64,000 nt of DNA. It comes from Paenibacillus periandrae. Lineage in GTDB: Bacteria; Bacillota; Bacilli; Paenibacillales; NBRC-103111. Positions 36,419-44,948 of the stretch are shown piece after piece (positions within the stretch are counted from its first letter, which is position 1; the number at the start of each line of letters is the position of its first letter). The position numbers and the translations under genes were made by a program. The notes under the pieces were generated by a model. That model was not told where the DNA came from. It made no database searches and saw nothing but the letters and a program-made list of their open reading frames with translations. The stretch is taken from contig NZ_JAJNMU010000002.1 in NCBI RefSeq assembly GCF_022458865.1, positions 186,001 to 250,000 of the forward strand, in the 5' to 3' direction.

Positions 36419-37300
36419 CTATATTTTTTGAAGTGCCGTATACAGCCTTTGAAAATCTTCCGGCCAGGGTGCTGTAACACTGATGTGCTCGCCAGTCAGG
36501 GGATGTTCAAACGATAAGCTTTCGCCATGCAGAGCCTGTCGATTGATTCCACTAGTGGGACCGCCATATAAGGTATCCCCCCATATTGGCAGCCCGATGT
36601 GGCTGAGATGAACACGAATTTGGTGAGTTCTTCCCGTTTCCAGACGAAGTCGGACAAGCATACCATGCTCCAATTGCTCAACAATCTCATAGTGGGTCAC
36701 CGCCCGATCTCCAGTCGCGGATACGCGTCTTCGTGCTGAATGATGCCGGTCTTTACCGATAGGCTCGTCTATAGTCCCTGACAAAAGGGCTGATTGTCCT
36801 TGTACGATCGCAGCATAGCAGCGCTGTATCGATTTATTTCTCATGTCTTCATCCAGAATCAGCTGCGCCCATTCATGCTTGGCATACAGCACAGGGCCTG
36901 TCGTATCCTCGTCCAGACGATGAATGTGCCTCACCTTGCACTGCTGTCCGGTGCTCTCATAGTAAAAGGCAACAGCATCAGCCAAGTTCGTCTGTTCACT
37001 GTCTTTCCTTGATCCATCTCCATGTACTCTCATACCTGCCGGCTTGTGGACAACCATACAAAAATCGTCCTCATACAACACGTCTAAAGGCGCCCATACC
37101 GGCATATCCTGTAGGGGTTCATTCGGAAACAGCCTGAGACGAACGCGGGGTCCTTTTATTGCTATGCCACCGCTTTTGATCAGCTTTTTCAAAAAAAGCT
37201 CGGGCAATCGGATATAATTCCCGAGATCAAGCTCTGTTTCCAGAGGTTCTGGCAATAACAGCTCCAGCCACTCCCCCTTTTTGTTCCAAGACTTCCTCAC
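36419..37300 (-). CDS. RluA-family pseudouridine synthase
   Basis: 293 residues. The catalytic motif HIHRLDEDTTGPVLYAKHE (about residue 134) contains the active aspartate; VVHKPAGMRVHG and LETGRTHQIRVHL complete the fold. It isomerises uridine in rRNA or tRNA; the target cannot be told. The N-terminal part is too short and divergent to call an S4 domain with certainty. It starts with GTG at 37300, overlapping the stop of a 41-residue ORF, so translation is probably coupled. Confidence 0.93.
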   Translation of the reverse strand: MRKSWNKKGEWLELLLPEPLETELDLGNYIRLPELFLKKLIKSGGIAIKGPRVRLRLFPNEPLQDMPVWAPLDVLYEDDFCMVVHKPAGMRVHGDGSRKDSEQTNLADAVAFYYESTGQQCKVRHIHRLDEDTTGPVLYAKHEWAQLILDEDMRNKSIQRCYAAIVQGQSALLSGTIDEPIGKDRHHSARRRVSATGDRAVTHYEIVEQLEHGMLVRLRLETGRTHQIRVHLSHIGLPIWGDTLYGGPTSGINRQALHGESLSFEHPLTGEHISVTAPWPEDFQRLYTALQKI

Positions 37301-37422
37301 GGCTTCCGCACCTTCTTCATATAAATAACACCGTAAGCCACAAGGCCTCCGAAGACGAGTAAAAAACCAAACATGACGACCAAGGTTTCCAGTGTAATCC
37401 CGTACAGACTGTATTTATCCAC
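37297..37422 (-). CDS. 41-residue single-pass membrane protein, coupled to the pseudouridine synthase
   Basis: A GTG at 37420-37422 opens a frame whose peptide starts MDKYSLYGITLET, has a hydrophobic segment LVVMFGFLLVFGGLVAYGV and ends in the basic tail IYMKKVRKP. This is a normal one-pass topology with positive residues inside. AGGCG lies about 8 nt upstream of the start. Its TGA overlaps the GTG of the next gene (GTGA), so both are translated from one mRNA. I know no family for it. Confidence 0.65.
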   Translation of the reverse strand: MDKYSLYGITLETLVVMFGFLLVFGGLVAYGVIYMKKVRKP

Positions 37423-37561
37423 GCAAATATCGCCTCAATTCACAAAACTTTATATTTCATTGTAGCAAATTAATAGGAGGAGTTCTATTAAACCACCAAA
37501 TTATATGATAGAATAAATAGTATTTATTGATTTTATTTTGAACTTGGGAGAGGACTACACA

Positions 37562-39421
37562 TTGAGTAATGCACTACAATTTTTCCAATCCACCCGACAG
37601 CAGCTTCGTGATTGGAGTTGGTTCAAGCGTTCACTATTGGGATTTACGATACTGACCTTTATGGTTTCCAGTTTTATGTTTTTAACACCACTTGGAACGG
37701 AAATGCGCATCTGGATGGCCAATACCGTCATTATTACCCAGCATCGTGATTGGGCCTGGATATTTGTAGGAACAGAGCAGCGTGACAGCATGCTTCAAAA
37801 AATGCGACAGTTTATCGAAGAAAATGCCGAGGAAAAGCAGCAGTTTAATATGGTTACAGTTCAATCTACCTCTGCGGTCACTCGCAAGAATCGAACTATC
37901 GATGAGTTAATTAAAGTAGAAGACGTCTCTGGAACGTTCTGGAAGGGCAAACGGATGTATGTGTATGATCCCAAATCGATTCGTCTCATGACCCCAGCGA
38001 AACCAGGTGAAGGTGAAAAAATCTCTTCCATGGTAAAACGCACTGGCGCTGTAGCCGGAGTCAATGCCGGAGGTTTTGACGATCCCGAGGGCTTAGGTAA
38101 TGGCTTTGCTGCTATTGGGGCTGTTATCTCCGGTGGAGAAGTGATTTATACGGACCAGGATAGCAGTGTCGCACAGCATATTGTTGGCTTTACCAAGGAA
38201 GGTACACTCGTCGTCGGTAAATATAATATGTTTGAATTACAAGAAATGGGTATATCCGAAGCTGCCTCCTTTTATCCGCGGGTTATTGCCAATGGAAAAC
38301 CACTTCCTATCAATGACATTAGCCGTGCGCCACGGACCGGAGTTGGTCAAAAAGCGGATGGAACCGTCATTTTTATCGTCGCTGACGGCCGCTCGACTCA
38401 AAGTGTTGGAGCGACGTTGAAAGAAATTCAGGAATTGTTCCTTGCGGATGATGTAGTCAACGCAGGCTTCCTTGATGGGGGTGCCTCTTCCGAGCTGGTT
38501 GTGAACGGCGAGTTGGTCACCAAACCTTCCAGCCGTTACGGTGAACGCAGATTACCGTCCGCTTTTCTCGTCTATGATCATCCTGAGGATGCCGTAGCCA
38601 ACCGGGTTTGGGATGGCTTATCTTCAATCAATGCCGGCGGTGCTTTCGATCACCCTGACTTTTTGAGAGAGCAGGCTGAGCTTAAAGCAAAAGCCAAAAA
38701 TAATCCGGCACCTGTGACAACACCAACGCCAGCCAAAACAACAGATACGGAGCAGACCAAGACTCCTGCTGCAAATACTGGAACCAATAAGCCATCCGGC
38801 ACCAACGAGACTACGAAGCCTAACACGCAAACGGATGCGACCAAGCCTTCACAAGGCACAGACAACAGCAAAACAACACCTCCTGCTACTAATCATGGTA
38901 CCAAGGATACTGGCAAAGATACGACCACGCATCCTAATACTCAGCAAGGTGGTAATGGTAATCCGGTAACAACAGATCCAATTAAGCCAGGTGAGAGTAA
39001 TCCGACAGGAGCAGGAGCTGCTGGAGGCACAACGAATCCGGCCTCTAATAATCCATCACCTGCGACGGGTGGAACTAATCAACAGGGGCAAGGAGCCCAA
39101 TCAGGAACGGGCGGCAGCTCTGCACCCAATGCTAATACGACTCCACCTGCTGGAAGCGATGCTTCCAAAAATACGCCGACAACAAACGACACTTCGAAGA
39201 ACACACCTGCAACAAATGATGCATCCAAGAACATACCTGCAGCAAATGATGCATCCAAGAACACACCTGCAGCAAGTGATGCTTCCAAGAACACGCCTGC
39301 CGCTGGGGATGCATCGACTAAAACCAACACACCAGTGAGCACACCTCCTGCCTCACCAGCAGCTCCTTCTGGAGGAGCAACCGGAGGTTCAACAGAAACC
39401 ACTACAACACCTGTTAAATAA
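37562..39421 (+). CDS. Membrane-anchored phosphodiester glycosidase (NAGPA family) with repeat tail
   Basis: 619 residues from the TTG at 37562, 8 nt after GGGAGAGG. One membrane segment near residues 24-45 anchors it. The NAGPA domain (about 135-345) shows AVAGVNAGGFDD, APRTGVGQKADGTVIFIVADGR and NAGFLDGGASSELVVNG. Such enzymes remove sugars linked by a phosphodiester, probably in wall or capsule polymers. The last 240 residues are a Thr/Asn/Pro/Lys-rich wall-spanning tail with a ten-residue repeat (NDASKNTPAA type, six copies) encoded by 30-bp repeats at about 39155-39320. It stands alone on the plus strand with its own terminator. Confidence 0.88.
   Translation: MSNALQFFQSTRQQLRDWSWFKRSLLGFTILTFMVSSFMFLTPLGTEMRIWMANTVIITQHRDWAWIFVGTEQRDSMLQKMRQFIEENAEEKQQFNMVTVQSTSAVTRKNRTIDELIKVEDVSGTFWKGKRMYVYDPKSIRLMTPAKPGEGEKISSMVKRTGAVAGVNAGGFDDPEGLGNGFAAIGAVISGGEVIYTDQDSSVAQHIVGFTKEGTLVVGKYNMFELQEMGISEAASFYPRVIANGKPLPINDISRAPRTGVGQKADGTVIFIVADGRSTQSVGATLKEIQELFLADDVVNAGFLDGGASSELVVNGELVTKPSSRYGERRLPSAFLVYDHPEDAVANRVWDGLSSINAGGAFDHPDFLREQAELKAKAKNNPAPVTTPTPAKTTDTEQTKTPAANTGTNKPSGTNETTKPNTQTDATKPSQGTDNSKTTPPATNHGTKDTGKDTTTHPNTQQGGNGNPVTTDPIKPGESNPTGAGAAGGTTNPASNNPSPATGGTNQQGQGAQSGTGGSSAPNANTTPPAGSDASKNTPTTNDTSKNTPATNDASKNIPAANDASKNTPAASDASKNTPAAGDASTKTNTPVSTPPASPAAPSGGATGGSTETTTTPVK
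39155..39320 (+). repeat. 30-bp in-frame tandem repeats in the glycosidase tail
   Basis: About five to six copies of a unit like GATGCATCCAAGAACACACC followed by TGCAGCAAAT, each coding DASKNTPAAN. Copies differ by a few bases. Copy number may vary between strains. Confidence 0.8.
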
Positions 39422-39423
39422 TG

Positions 39424-39471
39424 AAAAAAGGATCGACGCTCGCATTCATTCAACGAGCGTTGATCCTTTTT
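39424..39471. terminator. Bidirectional terminator between the glycosidase and hemL
   Basis: AAAAAGGATCGACGCTCG pairs with CGAGCGTTGATCCTTTTT around an 11-nt loop, with T-runs on both strands. Confidence 0.9.
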
Positions 39472-39487
39472 ATTTAGGCTATATTAG

Positions 39488-40792
39488 TTACAGCTGTTTC
39501 ATAATAGCATGATGGGCCGCAATAGTCTGTTCGATATCTTCGTCAGAATGCACAGTTGACACAAACATACCTTCATACTGGGAAGGTGCCACACTCACCC
39601 CATGGTCAAGTAAAGCAGCAAAGTAACGATTAAATCGCTGTAGATCCGACGTCTTGGCTGTCTCGTAATTCGTCACCTGTTGATCTGTAAAGAAAGGGCA
39701 AATCATCGAACCGACACGATTGATTGTGCAGGCTATACCGAATTCTTTTGCATTGGAGATGAATCCAGCCTCTAATCGAGCCGCTTTGCGCTCCAGCTCC
39801 TCATAAACTCCAGGTTGGCCTAACAAGCGAAGCGTAGTGTAGCCAGCAGCCATAGCTAGCGGGTTGCCGGATAAGGTTCCAGCCTGATAAATAGGACCGC
39901 TTGGCGCTATCATTTCCATGATATCACGTCTGCCACCATATGCGCCTACCGGTAAACCTCCGCCGATGACTTTGCCCAGACAGGTAAGGTCCGGCTTGAT
40001 TCCATAAAGGCCCTGAGCGCTGCCCAAACCGACCCGAAAGCCCGTCATGACTTCATCAAAGATAAGCAGACTGCCATAACTCGTTGTAATATCCCGAAGG
40101 CCCTGTAGGAAGCCTGGCTGAGGCGGTACAACCCCCATATTTCCTGCAATCGGTTCTACGATGACAGCGGCGATTTCCTCACCGTATTTTTCAAAGGCAA
40201 GACGGATGGAATCGAGATCATTGTAAGGGACCGTAATGGTATTAACAGCAACGCTCTCCGGCACTCCTGGACTGTCGGGCAATCCGAGAGTGGCTACGCC
40301 TGAACCGGCTTTAATCAGCAGCGCATCTGCATGACCGTGATAGCAGCCTTCAAATTTCAAAATCTTCGGACGGTTCGTATAGCCTCTGGCTAACCGCAAA
40401 GCACTCATCGTTGCTTCGGTACCGGAGTTGACCATTCTTACCATGTCGAGAGAAGGAATTCTTTCAATGACCAGCTTGGCCATACGTGTTTCCAGCTCGG
40501 TCGGCGCGCCAAAGCTAGTCCCTAATTCAACAGCGCTTTTAATCGCCTCTACGACTTCGGGATGGCTATGGCCAACAATTAGCGGCCCCCATGAGCCGAT
40601 ATAATCAATAAACTCATTTCCGTCAATATCGAATACTCTCGAACCCGCTCCCCGCTCCATAAACAACGGGGTTAAACCTACGGATTTAAACGCGCGAACC
40701 GGGCTATTAACGCCTCCCGGAATAAACTGCTTGGCTTCAGCAAAAGCCTTGGATGAACGTGAATCGTCGCGTTGGGTTGGTTTCAATGTCAT
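39488..40792 (-). CDS. hemL: Glutamate-1-semialdehyde 2,1-aminomutase
   Basis: 434 residues. This PLP enzyme forms 5-aminolevulinate from glutamate semialdehyde made by Hem[18 protein letters not shown] at the start, [18 protein letters not shown] and the PLP lysine in [17 protein letters not shown] are diagnostic. The ATG at 40792 has GAGAGGGG close upstream; a TTG two codons later has better spacing. It stands apart from the other hem genes, separated by a Crp-family gene and hemHE. Confidence 0.96.
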   Translation of the reverse strand: MTLKPTQRDDSRSSKAFAEAKQFIPGGVNSPVRAFKSVGLTPLFMERGAGSRVFDIDGNEFIDYIGSWGPLIVGHSHPEVVEAIKSAVELGTSFGAPTELETRMAKLVIERIPSLDMVRMVNSGTEATMSALRLARGYTNRPKILKFEGCYHGHADALLIKAGSGVATLGLPDSPGVPESVAVNTITVPYNDLDSIRLAFEKYGEEIAAVIVEPIAGNMGVVPPQPGFLQGLRDITTSYGSLLIFDEVMTGFRVGLGSAQGLYGIKPDLTCLGKVIGGGLPVGAYGGRRDIMEMIAPSGPIYQAGTLSGNPLAMAAGYTTLRLLGQPGVYEELERKAARLEAGFISNAKEFGIACTINRVGSMICPFFTDQQVTNYETAKTSDLQRFNRYFAALLDHGVSVAPSQYEGMFVSTVHSDEDIEQTIAAHHAIMKQL

Positions 40793-40817
40793 GCCCCTCT
40801 CTTTACGATAAATTGTC

Positions 40818-40846
40818 TTGAAAATCAATAAAAATCGATATATAAT
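40818..40846 (+). promoter_or_regulatory. SigA-type promoter of the Crp/Fnr gene
   Basis: TTGAAA, 17-nt spacer, TATAAT, 57 nt before the ATG. Confidence 0.75.
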
Positions 40847-40903
40847 TATTCGAACTGAAAGTAAAATCGGACTATTTTCCGGCAAACGAAGCGGGGGGAA
40901 ACA

Positions 40904-41566
40904 ATGATCGACTTTTTGCGCAAGGTGCCCTTATTTTCCAGTCTCAATGCTTCCCAATTAACGATCATTTCCAATATTTGCTCCAAAAAAACGTTCAAAG
41001 CCAATACTGTTTTATTTCATGAAAAAGAGCATGGCTCTGCATTCTACATTGTTTTCAGCGGCTCTGTAAAAATTTATACAGCAGCAGCATCCGGTGAAGA
41101 AAAGATTCTCTCCCTGTTCAAAGCAGGCGATAGCTTTGGAGAGCTCTCATTGATTGATGGCAAGCCGCGTTCGGCTTCAGCTGAAACTTTGGAAGACAGC
41201 GTGATGATCGCACTTTCTGGACCTAACTTTTTGGAGATGTTAAAATCCAACTTCGACATTTCGCTCTGTATTATGCAGGAGCTGTGTAATCGCCTTCGCG
41301 ACACGAACCAGCACGTTCATGATCTTACCTTCCTGGATGCAAGGTCAAGAGTCATCAAAAGCCTCATAAAGCTTGCCAACAAAAATGGTATTCGCTCAGG
41401 CAGCATCGTAACGATCAAGATGATGCTTAATTATGATGAGGTTTCCCAAATGGCCGGTGTACAAAAGCCTATCCTGATGCAGGTTATCCGCGACTTTCAG
41501 GAAAGACAAATATTGACCTTTCTCGGCAACGAAATGAAGCTTGATCTTGCCAAGCTGCGAGGCTAG
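40904..41566 (+). CDS. Crp/Fnr family transcriptional regulator
   Basis: 220 residues. The N-terminal cyclic-nucleotide-binding-like barrel (about 10-125) has [27 protein letters not shown] in two stretches. A dimer helix and a C-terminal winged helix (about 150-215, with [23 protein letters not shown]) follow. There is no Fnr-type cysteine cluster, so it is not an Fe-S oxygen sensor by that route; the effector is unknown. It lies divergent from hemL and convergent with hemH, which suggests, but does not prove, control of heme genes. GGGGGG precedes the ATG. Confidence 0.9.
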   Translation: MIDFLRKVPLFSSLNASQLTIISNICSKKTFKANTVLFHEKEHGSAFYIVFSGSVKIYTAAASGEEKILSLFKAGDSFGELSLIDGKPRSASAETLEDSVMIALSGPNFLEMLKSNFDISLCIMQELCNRLRDTNQHVHDLTFLDARSRVIKSLIKLANKNGIRSGSIVTIKMMLNYDEVSQMAGVQKPILMQVIRDFQERQILTFLGNEMKLDLAKLRG

Positions 41567-41611
41567 AATTTCGATCTTGCTTGCCAAATACATATCGATT
41601 CATGATTTCAG

Positions 41612-41641
41612 TAAAGGCCCGATTCAGAATCGGGCTTTTTG
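41612..41641. terminator. Terminator between the Crp/Fnr gene and hemH
   Basis: GCCCGATT CAG AATCGGGC stem with a plus-strand T-run and AAA flanks on the other side. Confidence 0.85.
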
Positions 41642-41665
41642 CGTGCATATGTCCAGGTTTAATCT

Positions 41666-42601
41666 TTATTTCTTCACACAAAGCGAATAAACCGCATCAC
41701 TCAACGTCTCCATATACAAGGGATCGGTATTAAGTGAAGCCGTACGCTCCACATGCATTTCCAGCTCCTGAGCTACCTGTTGGGCCTCAATATCAAGATC
41801 GTACAAAACCTCCAAGTGATCAGATACAAAGCCGACCGGACACACAAGGACGTTGCGGATCTGTTCTTCCTTTACTACAGTTCGCAAAATATCAAGAATA
41901 TCCGGTCCAAGCCAAGGTACTCCCGTACGACCCGCGCTTTGCCAGCCAAACTGCCAATTCGTAATACCTGTTTGTGCCGCAACAGCTCGCGCAGTTTCAA
42001 GCAATTGCTCTGTATAAGGGTCACCTGTTCCAAGAATGCTTTCAGGTAAGCTGTGTGCTGTAAATACAACACGAATATCGGACTTTTCTATACCATCAAA
42101 ACGCTGCAGTGCATCATTGACACGTAAAGAGAGCGCATGGATAAGCTGTGGATGCAGATGGTAGCTTTCAACAAATTGAATAGAAAGTCCGAGCTCATCA
42201 GCCTTGTCTCGTGCCCGTTTGATATAGCTGCCAACGCTCATATGAGAGTAATGAGGGGCGAGCACGATACCGACAGCCTGCTGAATGCCATCCTTGACCA
42301 TCTGCTCTACACCATCTTCAACATACGGCTCCGCATGTTTCAAGCCCTGATAACAGACAAAAGAGTAATCGGAATGATCAGCGTTCAACCGTTCCTCCAG
42401 TGCCTTTACCTGCTTATTCGTATTTTCTCTGAGCGGAAAAAATCCACCGACAATGGCTTCATAGCGATCAGTTAAATCCTTGAGCTGTTCGGCAGTAGGC
42501 GGTCTTCCTCTGCGGATATGTGTATAATACGCCTCCACCTGATCCAAGCTCTCAGGCGTCCCGTATGACATGACCAATACACCAATTCGCTGTTGCGACA
42601 T
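41666..42601 (-). CDS. hemH: Ferrochelatase (coproporphyrin type)
   Basis: 311 residues, the size of the soluble Firmicute enzyme. GVLVMSYGTPESLDQVEAYY at the N-terminus and VVFTAHSLPESIL with the catalytic histidine are diagnostic. In Gram-positive bacteria it inserts iron into coproporphyrin III. It begins 2 nt after the hemE stop. No hemY/hemQ follows in this window. Confidence 0.95.
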   Translation of the reverse strand: MSQQRIGVLVMSYGTPESLDQVEAYYTHIRRGRPPTAEQLKDLTDRYEAIVGGFFPLRENTNKQVKALEERLNADHSDYSFVCYQGLKHAEPYVEDGVEQMVKDGIQQAVGIVLAPHYSHMSVGSYIKRARDKADELGLSIQFVESYHLHPQLIHALSLRVNDALQRFDGIEKSDIRVVFTAHSLPESILGTGDPYTEQLLETARAVAAQTGITNWQFGWQSAGRTGVPWLGPDILDILRTVVKEEQIRNVLVCPVGFVSDHLEVLYDLDIEAQQVAQELEMHVERTASLNTDPLYMETLSDAVYSLCVKK

Positions 42602-42603
42602 TT

Positions 42604-43668
42604 TTATACACCACTTCCTTGCTTGGCTGCAGCCAAAGCGGATGTTGAATAAGAATGAACAAATTCCGTCAGCTCGTGTAATTTATCAATGGACGCTTCA
42701 GGAAATAAACCATGTCCGAGATTAAAAATATAACCCGGTTCTTGAATGCCCTGATCGATAATAAGCTTGGCTTGTTCCTTGATGACCGACATAGGCGCAG
42801 TAAGCACATAGGGGTCCAGATTACCTTGAACTGCGAATTTCGATCCCAGACGCTTACGTCCTTCCGGTACAGATACACGCCAGTCGAGACCAATGACGTC
42901 AGCCTCTACCTCTTGCAGAAAAGGCAGGAGCTCGCCCGAGCTAACGCCCGGAAAATAAATTTTGGGTTGATCCAGATGGTTAAGCTCGGCAAAAATACGC
43001 TTAATCGTAGGCAGTACATAATGTTGAAAATCTTTGGGAGATAGAGCACCGACCCAGCTGTCGAACAGCTGCACCGCTTTTGCACCGGCAGCGATATGGG
43101 CCTTCAAGTATGTAATGACCATGTCGCCCAGCTTATCCATCAATTGAAACCAGACCGCAGGCTCGCTGTACATCAGCTCTTTGGTCCGAATATAACTTTT
43201 GGATGGCTTGCCTTCTATCAAATAACTGGCGATTGTGAACGGCGCCCCTGCGAATGTAATCAAGGGTACTTTAAGTTCAGCAGCCAAAATCTCGATCGTT
43301 TTAATGACATGAGATAAGTCCTTTTCCACCTGGATCGGACGCAGCTTCTCCACATCAGCAGAAGAACGAATCGGATTATGGATGACAGGCCCGATATTTT
43401 TGACAATATCAAAATCAATACCAATCGAAGCGACTGGATTCATAATATCTGAATATAATATAGCCGCATCCACACCGAGCTTTTTCACTGGCATCAATGT
43501 CACTTCGGCAGCCAGTTCCGGCTGTTGACAAATTTCGAGCAAGCTGTACTTTTCCTTAATAACGCGGTAATCCGGATCGTAGCGTCCTGCCTGCCTCATA
43601 TACCATACCGGCAGTGTATCTACCTCCTGCTTTTTACAAGCCTTGATAAATGTATCCTTGTAGCTCAT
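42604..43668 (-). CDS. hemE: Uroporphyrinogen decarboxylase
   Basis: 354 residues. It converts uroporphyrinogen III to coproporphyrinogen III. PVWYMRQAGRYDPDYR with the substrate-binding arginines and FAGAPFTIASYLIEG are typical. The start at 43668 has GAGG 8 nt upstream. That site lies inside a five-codon ORF (43665-43682) whose TGA overlaps the hemE ATG, so re-initiation is possible. The hairpin leader element stands just upstream of it. Confidence 0.95.
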   Translation of the reverse strand: MSYKDTFIKACKKQEVDTLPVWYMRQAGRYDPDYRVIKEKYSLLEICQQPELAAEVTLMPVKKLGVDAAILYSDIMNPVASIGIDFDIVKNIGPVIHNPIRSSADVEKLRPIQVEKDLSHVIKTIEILAAELKVPLITFAGAPFTIASYLIEGKPSKSYIRTKELMYSEPAVWFQLMDKLGDMVITYLKAHIAAGAKAVQLFDSWVGALSPKDFQHYVLPTIKRIFAELNHLDQPKIYFPGVSSGELLPFLQEVEADVIGLDWRVSVPEGRKRLGSKFAVQGNLDPYVLTAPMSVIKEQAKLIIDQGIQEPGYIFNLGHGLFPEASIDKLHELTEFVHSYSTSALAAAKQGSGV

Positions 43669-43691
43669 CCGCTTTTCCTCATTTCCGTATA

Positions 43692-43733
43692 CTCCCAAGA
43701 ACTTTCCTTATGAAAAGTTGACCTCGCAAGCTT
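43692..43733 (-). promoter_or_regulatory. Hairpin leader element before hemE
   Basis: Minus-strand AAGCTTGCGAGGTCAACTTT continues into hairpin AACTTTTC ATAA GGAAAGTT, then CTT, then GGGAG. It is the same arrangement as before lon and the SLH amidase gene. Confidence 0.6.
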
Positions 43734-43829
43734 TAATTAATCTACTCATATTATGCCCTATTTAGCAGCATGTAACAACTGATTGCCCCTTCAGATTCCG
43801 ACAAATGTATGACAAGGACGCACTTCATT

Positions 43830-43885
43830 CATAAAAAAGAAAGCCCTTCTCACACAACCGAGGCTGAATGGGAAAAGCTCCTGAC
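43830..43885 (-). terminator. Possible weak terminator after hemB
   Basis: Minus-strand GCTTTTC can pair with GAAGGGC (two G-U pairs), then TTTCTTTTTT. The rest of the 43740-43922 interval shows nothing else I can support. Confidence 0.35.
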
Positions 43886-43922
43886 TTCCTTATTGATCGT
43901 ACGTAGTACCCGTGACAGTACT

Positions 43923-44915
43923 TTATTCACGCAGCCAGCGTGCAACATCCTTGGCAAAATAAGTTATGATAAGATCCGCTCCGGCACGCTTGAAGCCAAT
44001 CATCGTCTCCATAATGATCGCACGCTCGTCGATCCAGCCCTGCATGGCTGCAGCCTTGACCATCGAATACTCGGCGCTTACGTTATAAGCGACAAGCGGC
44101 AGATCGAATTGATCACGCAGCTGACGAATGAGGTCCATATAAGCCAAGGCTGGCTTCACCATCAGAAAATCAGCACCCTCCAGCACATCGGACTGTGCCT
44201 CACGAAGCGCCTCACGTCCATTAGCGGGATCCATCTGGTACGTCTTGCGATCGCCAAACTGAGGAGCGGAATGAGCTGCCTCCCGGAAAGGACCATAGAA
44301 CGCTGAAGCAAATTTAACCGAGTAGGACATAATCGGAATTTGATCATATCCAGCCTCGTCCAAACCTTGACGAATCGCATATACAAAACCATCCATCATA
44401 TTGGACGGGGCAATAATATCAGCACCCGCTTCCGCTTGTGAAACCGCAGTACGTACCAGCAATTCAAGCGATTCATCGTTAAGCACATCAGCGCGCTGTT
44501 TCTGCTCGTCAAAATGCACGACTCCACAGTGACCATGATCTGTAAATTGACATAGGCACGTATCAGCAATCACAACGAGCTGCGGCTGAAGCTCTTTTAT
44601 ACGGCGTGTTGCTTGCTGTACAATTCCATGTGCATCGTAAGCGGAGCTTCCATGTGCGTCCTTGTGATCGGGAACCCCAAATACCAGGATCGATTGGATA
44701 CCCAGGTCAACGATTTCCTGAAGCTCTTCCTCAAGCAAATCCAATGAATAATGATACACGCCGGGCATGGATGAAATCTCGTCCTTGATACCTGTTCCGT
44801 GCGTTACAAATATAGGATATATAAGATCATGAATCGTTACATTCGTTTCTCTGACCAAATTACGTAATGCAGCCGAGCCTCTTAATCTACGGTTACGAAT
44901 AATTGGATAAGCCAT
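43923..44915 (-). CDS. hemB: Porphobilinogen synthase (delta-aminolevulinate dehydratase)
   Basis: 330 residues. It condenses two 5-aminolevulinates. The zinc-type cysteine motif [16 protein letters not shown] is present, and the Schiff-base lysines sit in [16 protein letters not shown] and [12 protein letters not shown]. The ATG follows GGGAGG. It is the last gene of the hemA-X-C-D-B operon, 33 nt after the cobA-hemD fusion. Confidence 0.97.
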   Translation of the reverse strand: MAYPIIRNRRLRGSAALRNLVRETNVTIHDLIYPIFVTHGTGIKDEISSMPGVYHYSLDLLEEELQEIVDLGIQSILVFGVPDHKDAHGSSAYDAHGIVQQATRRIKELQPQLVVIADTCLCQFTDHGHCGVVHFDEQKQRADVLNDESLELLVRTAVSQAEAGADIIAPSNMMDGFVYAIRQGLDEAGYDQIPIMSYSVKFASAFYGPFREAAHSAPQFGDRKTYQMDPANGREALREAQSDVLEGADFLMVKPALAYMDLIRQLRDQFDLPLVAYNVSAEYSMVKAAAMQGWIDERAIIMETMIGFKRAGADLIITYFAKDVARWLRE

Positions 44916-44948
44916 ATTCTTCTACCTCCCGTGATATATCTATTATCT

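Noticed and set aside
40904-41566. Fnr oxygen sensor
   Set aside because: No N- or C-terminal cysteine cluster is present, so only Crp/Fnr family membership is supported.
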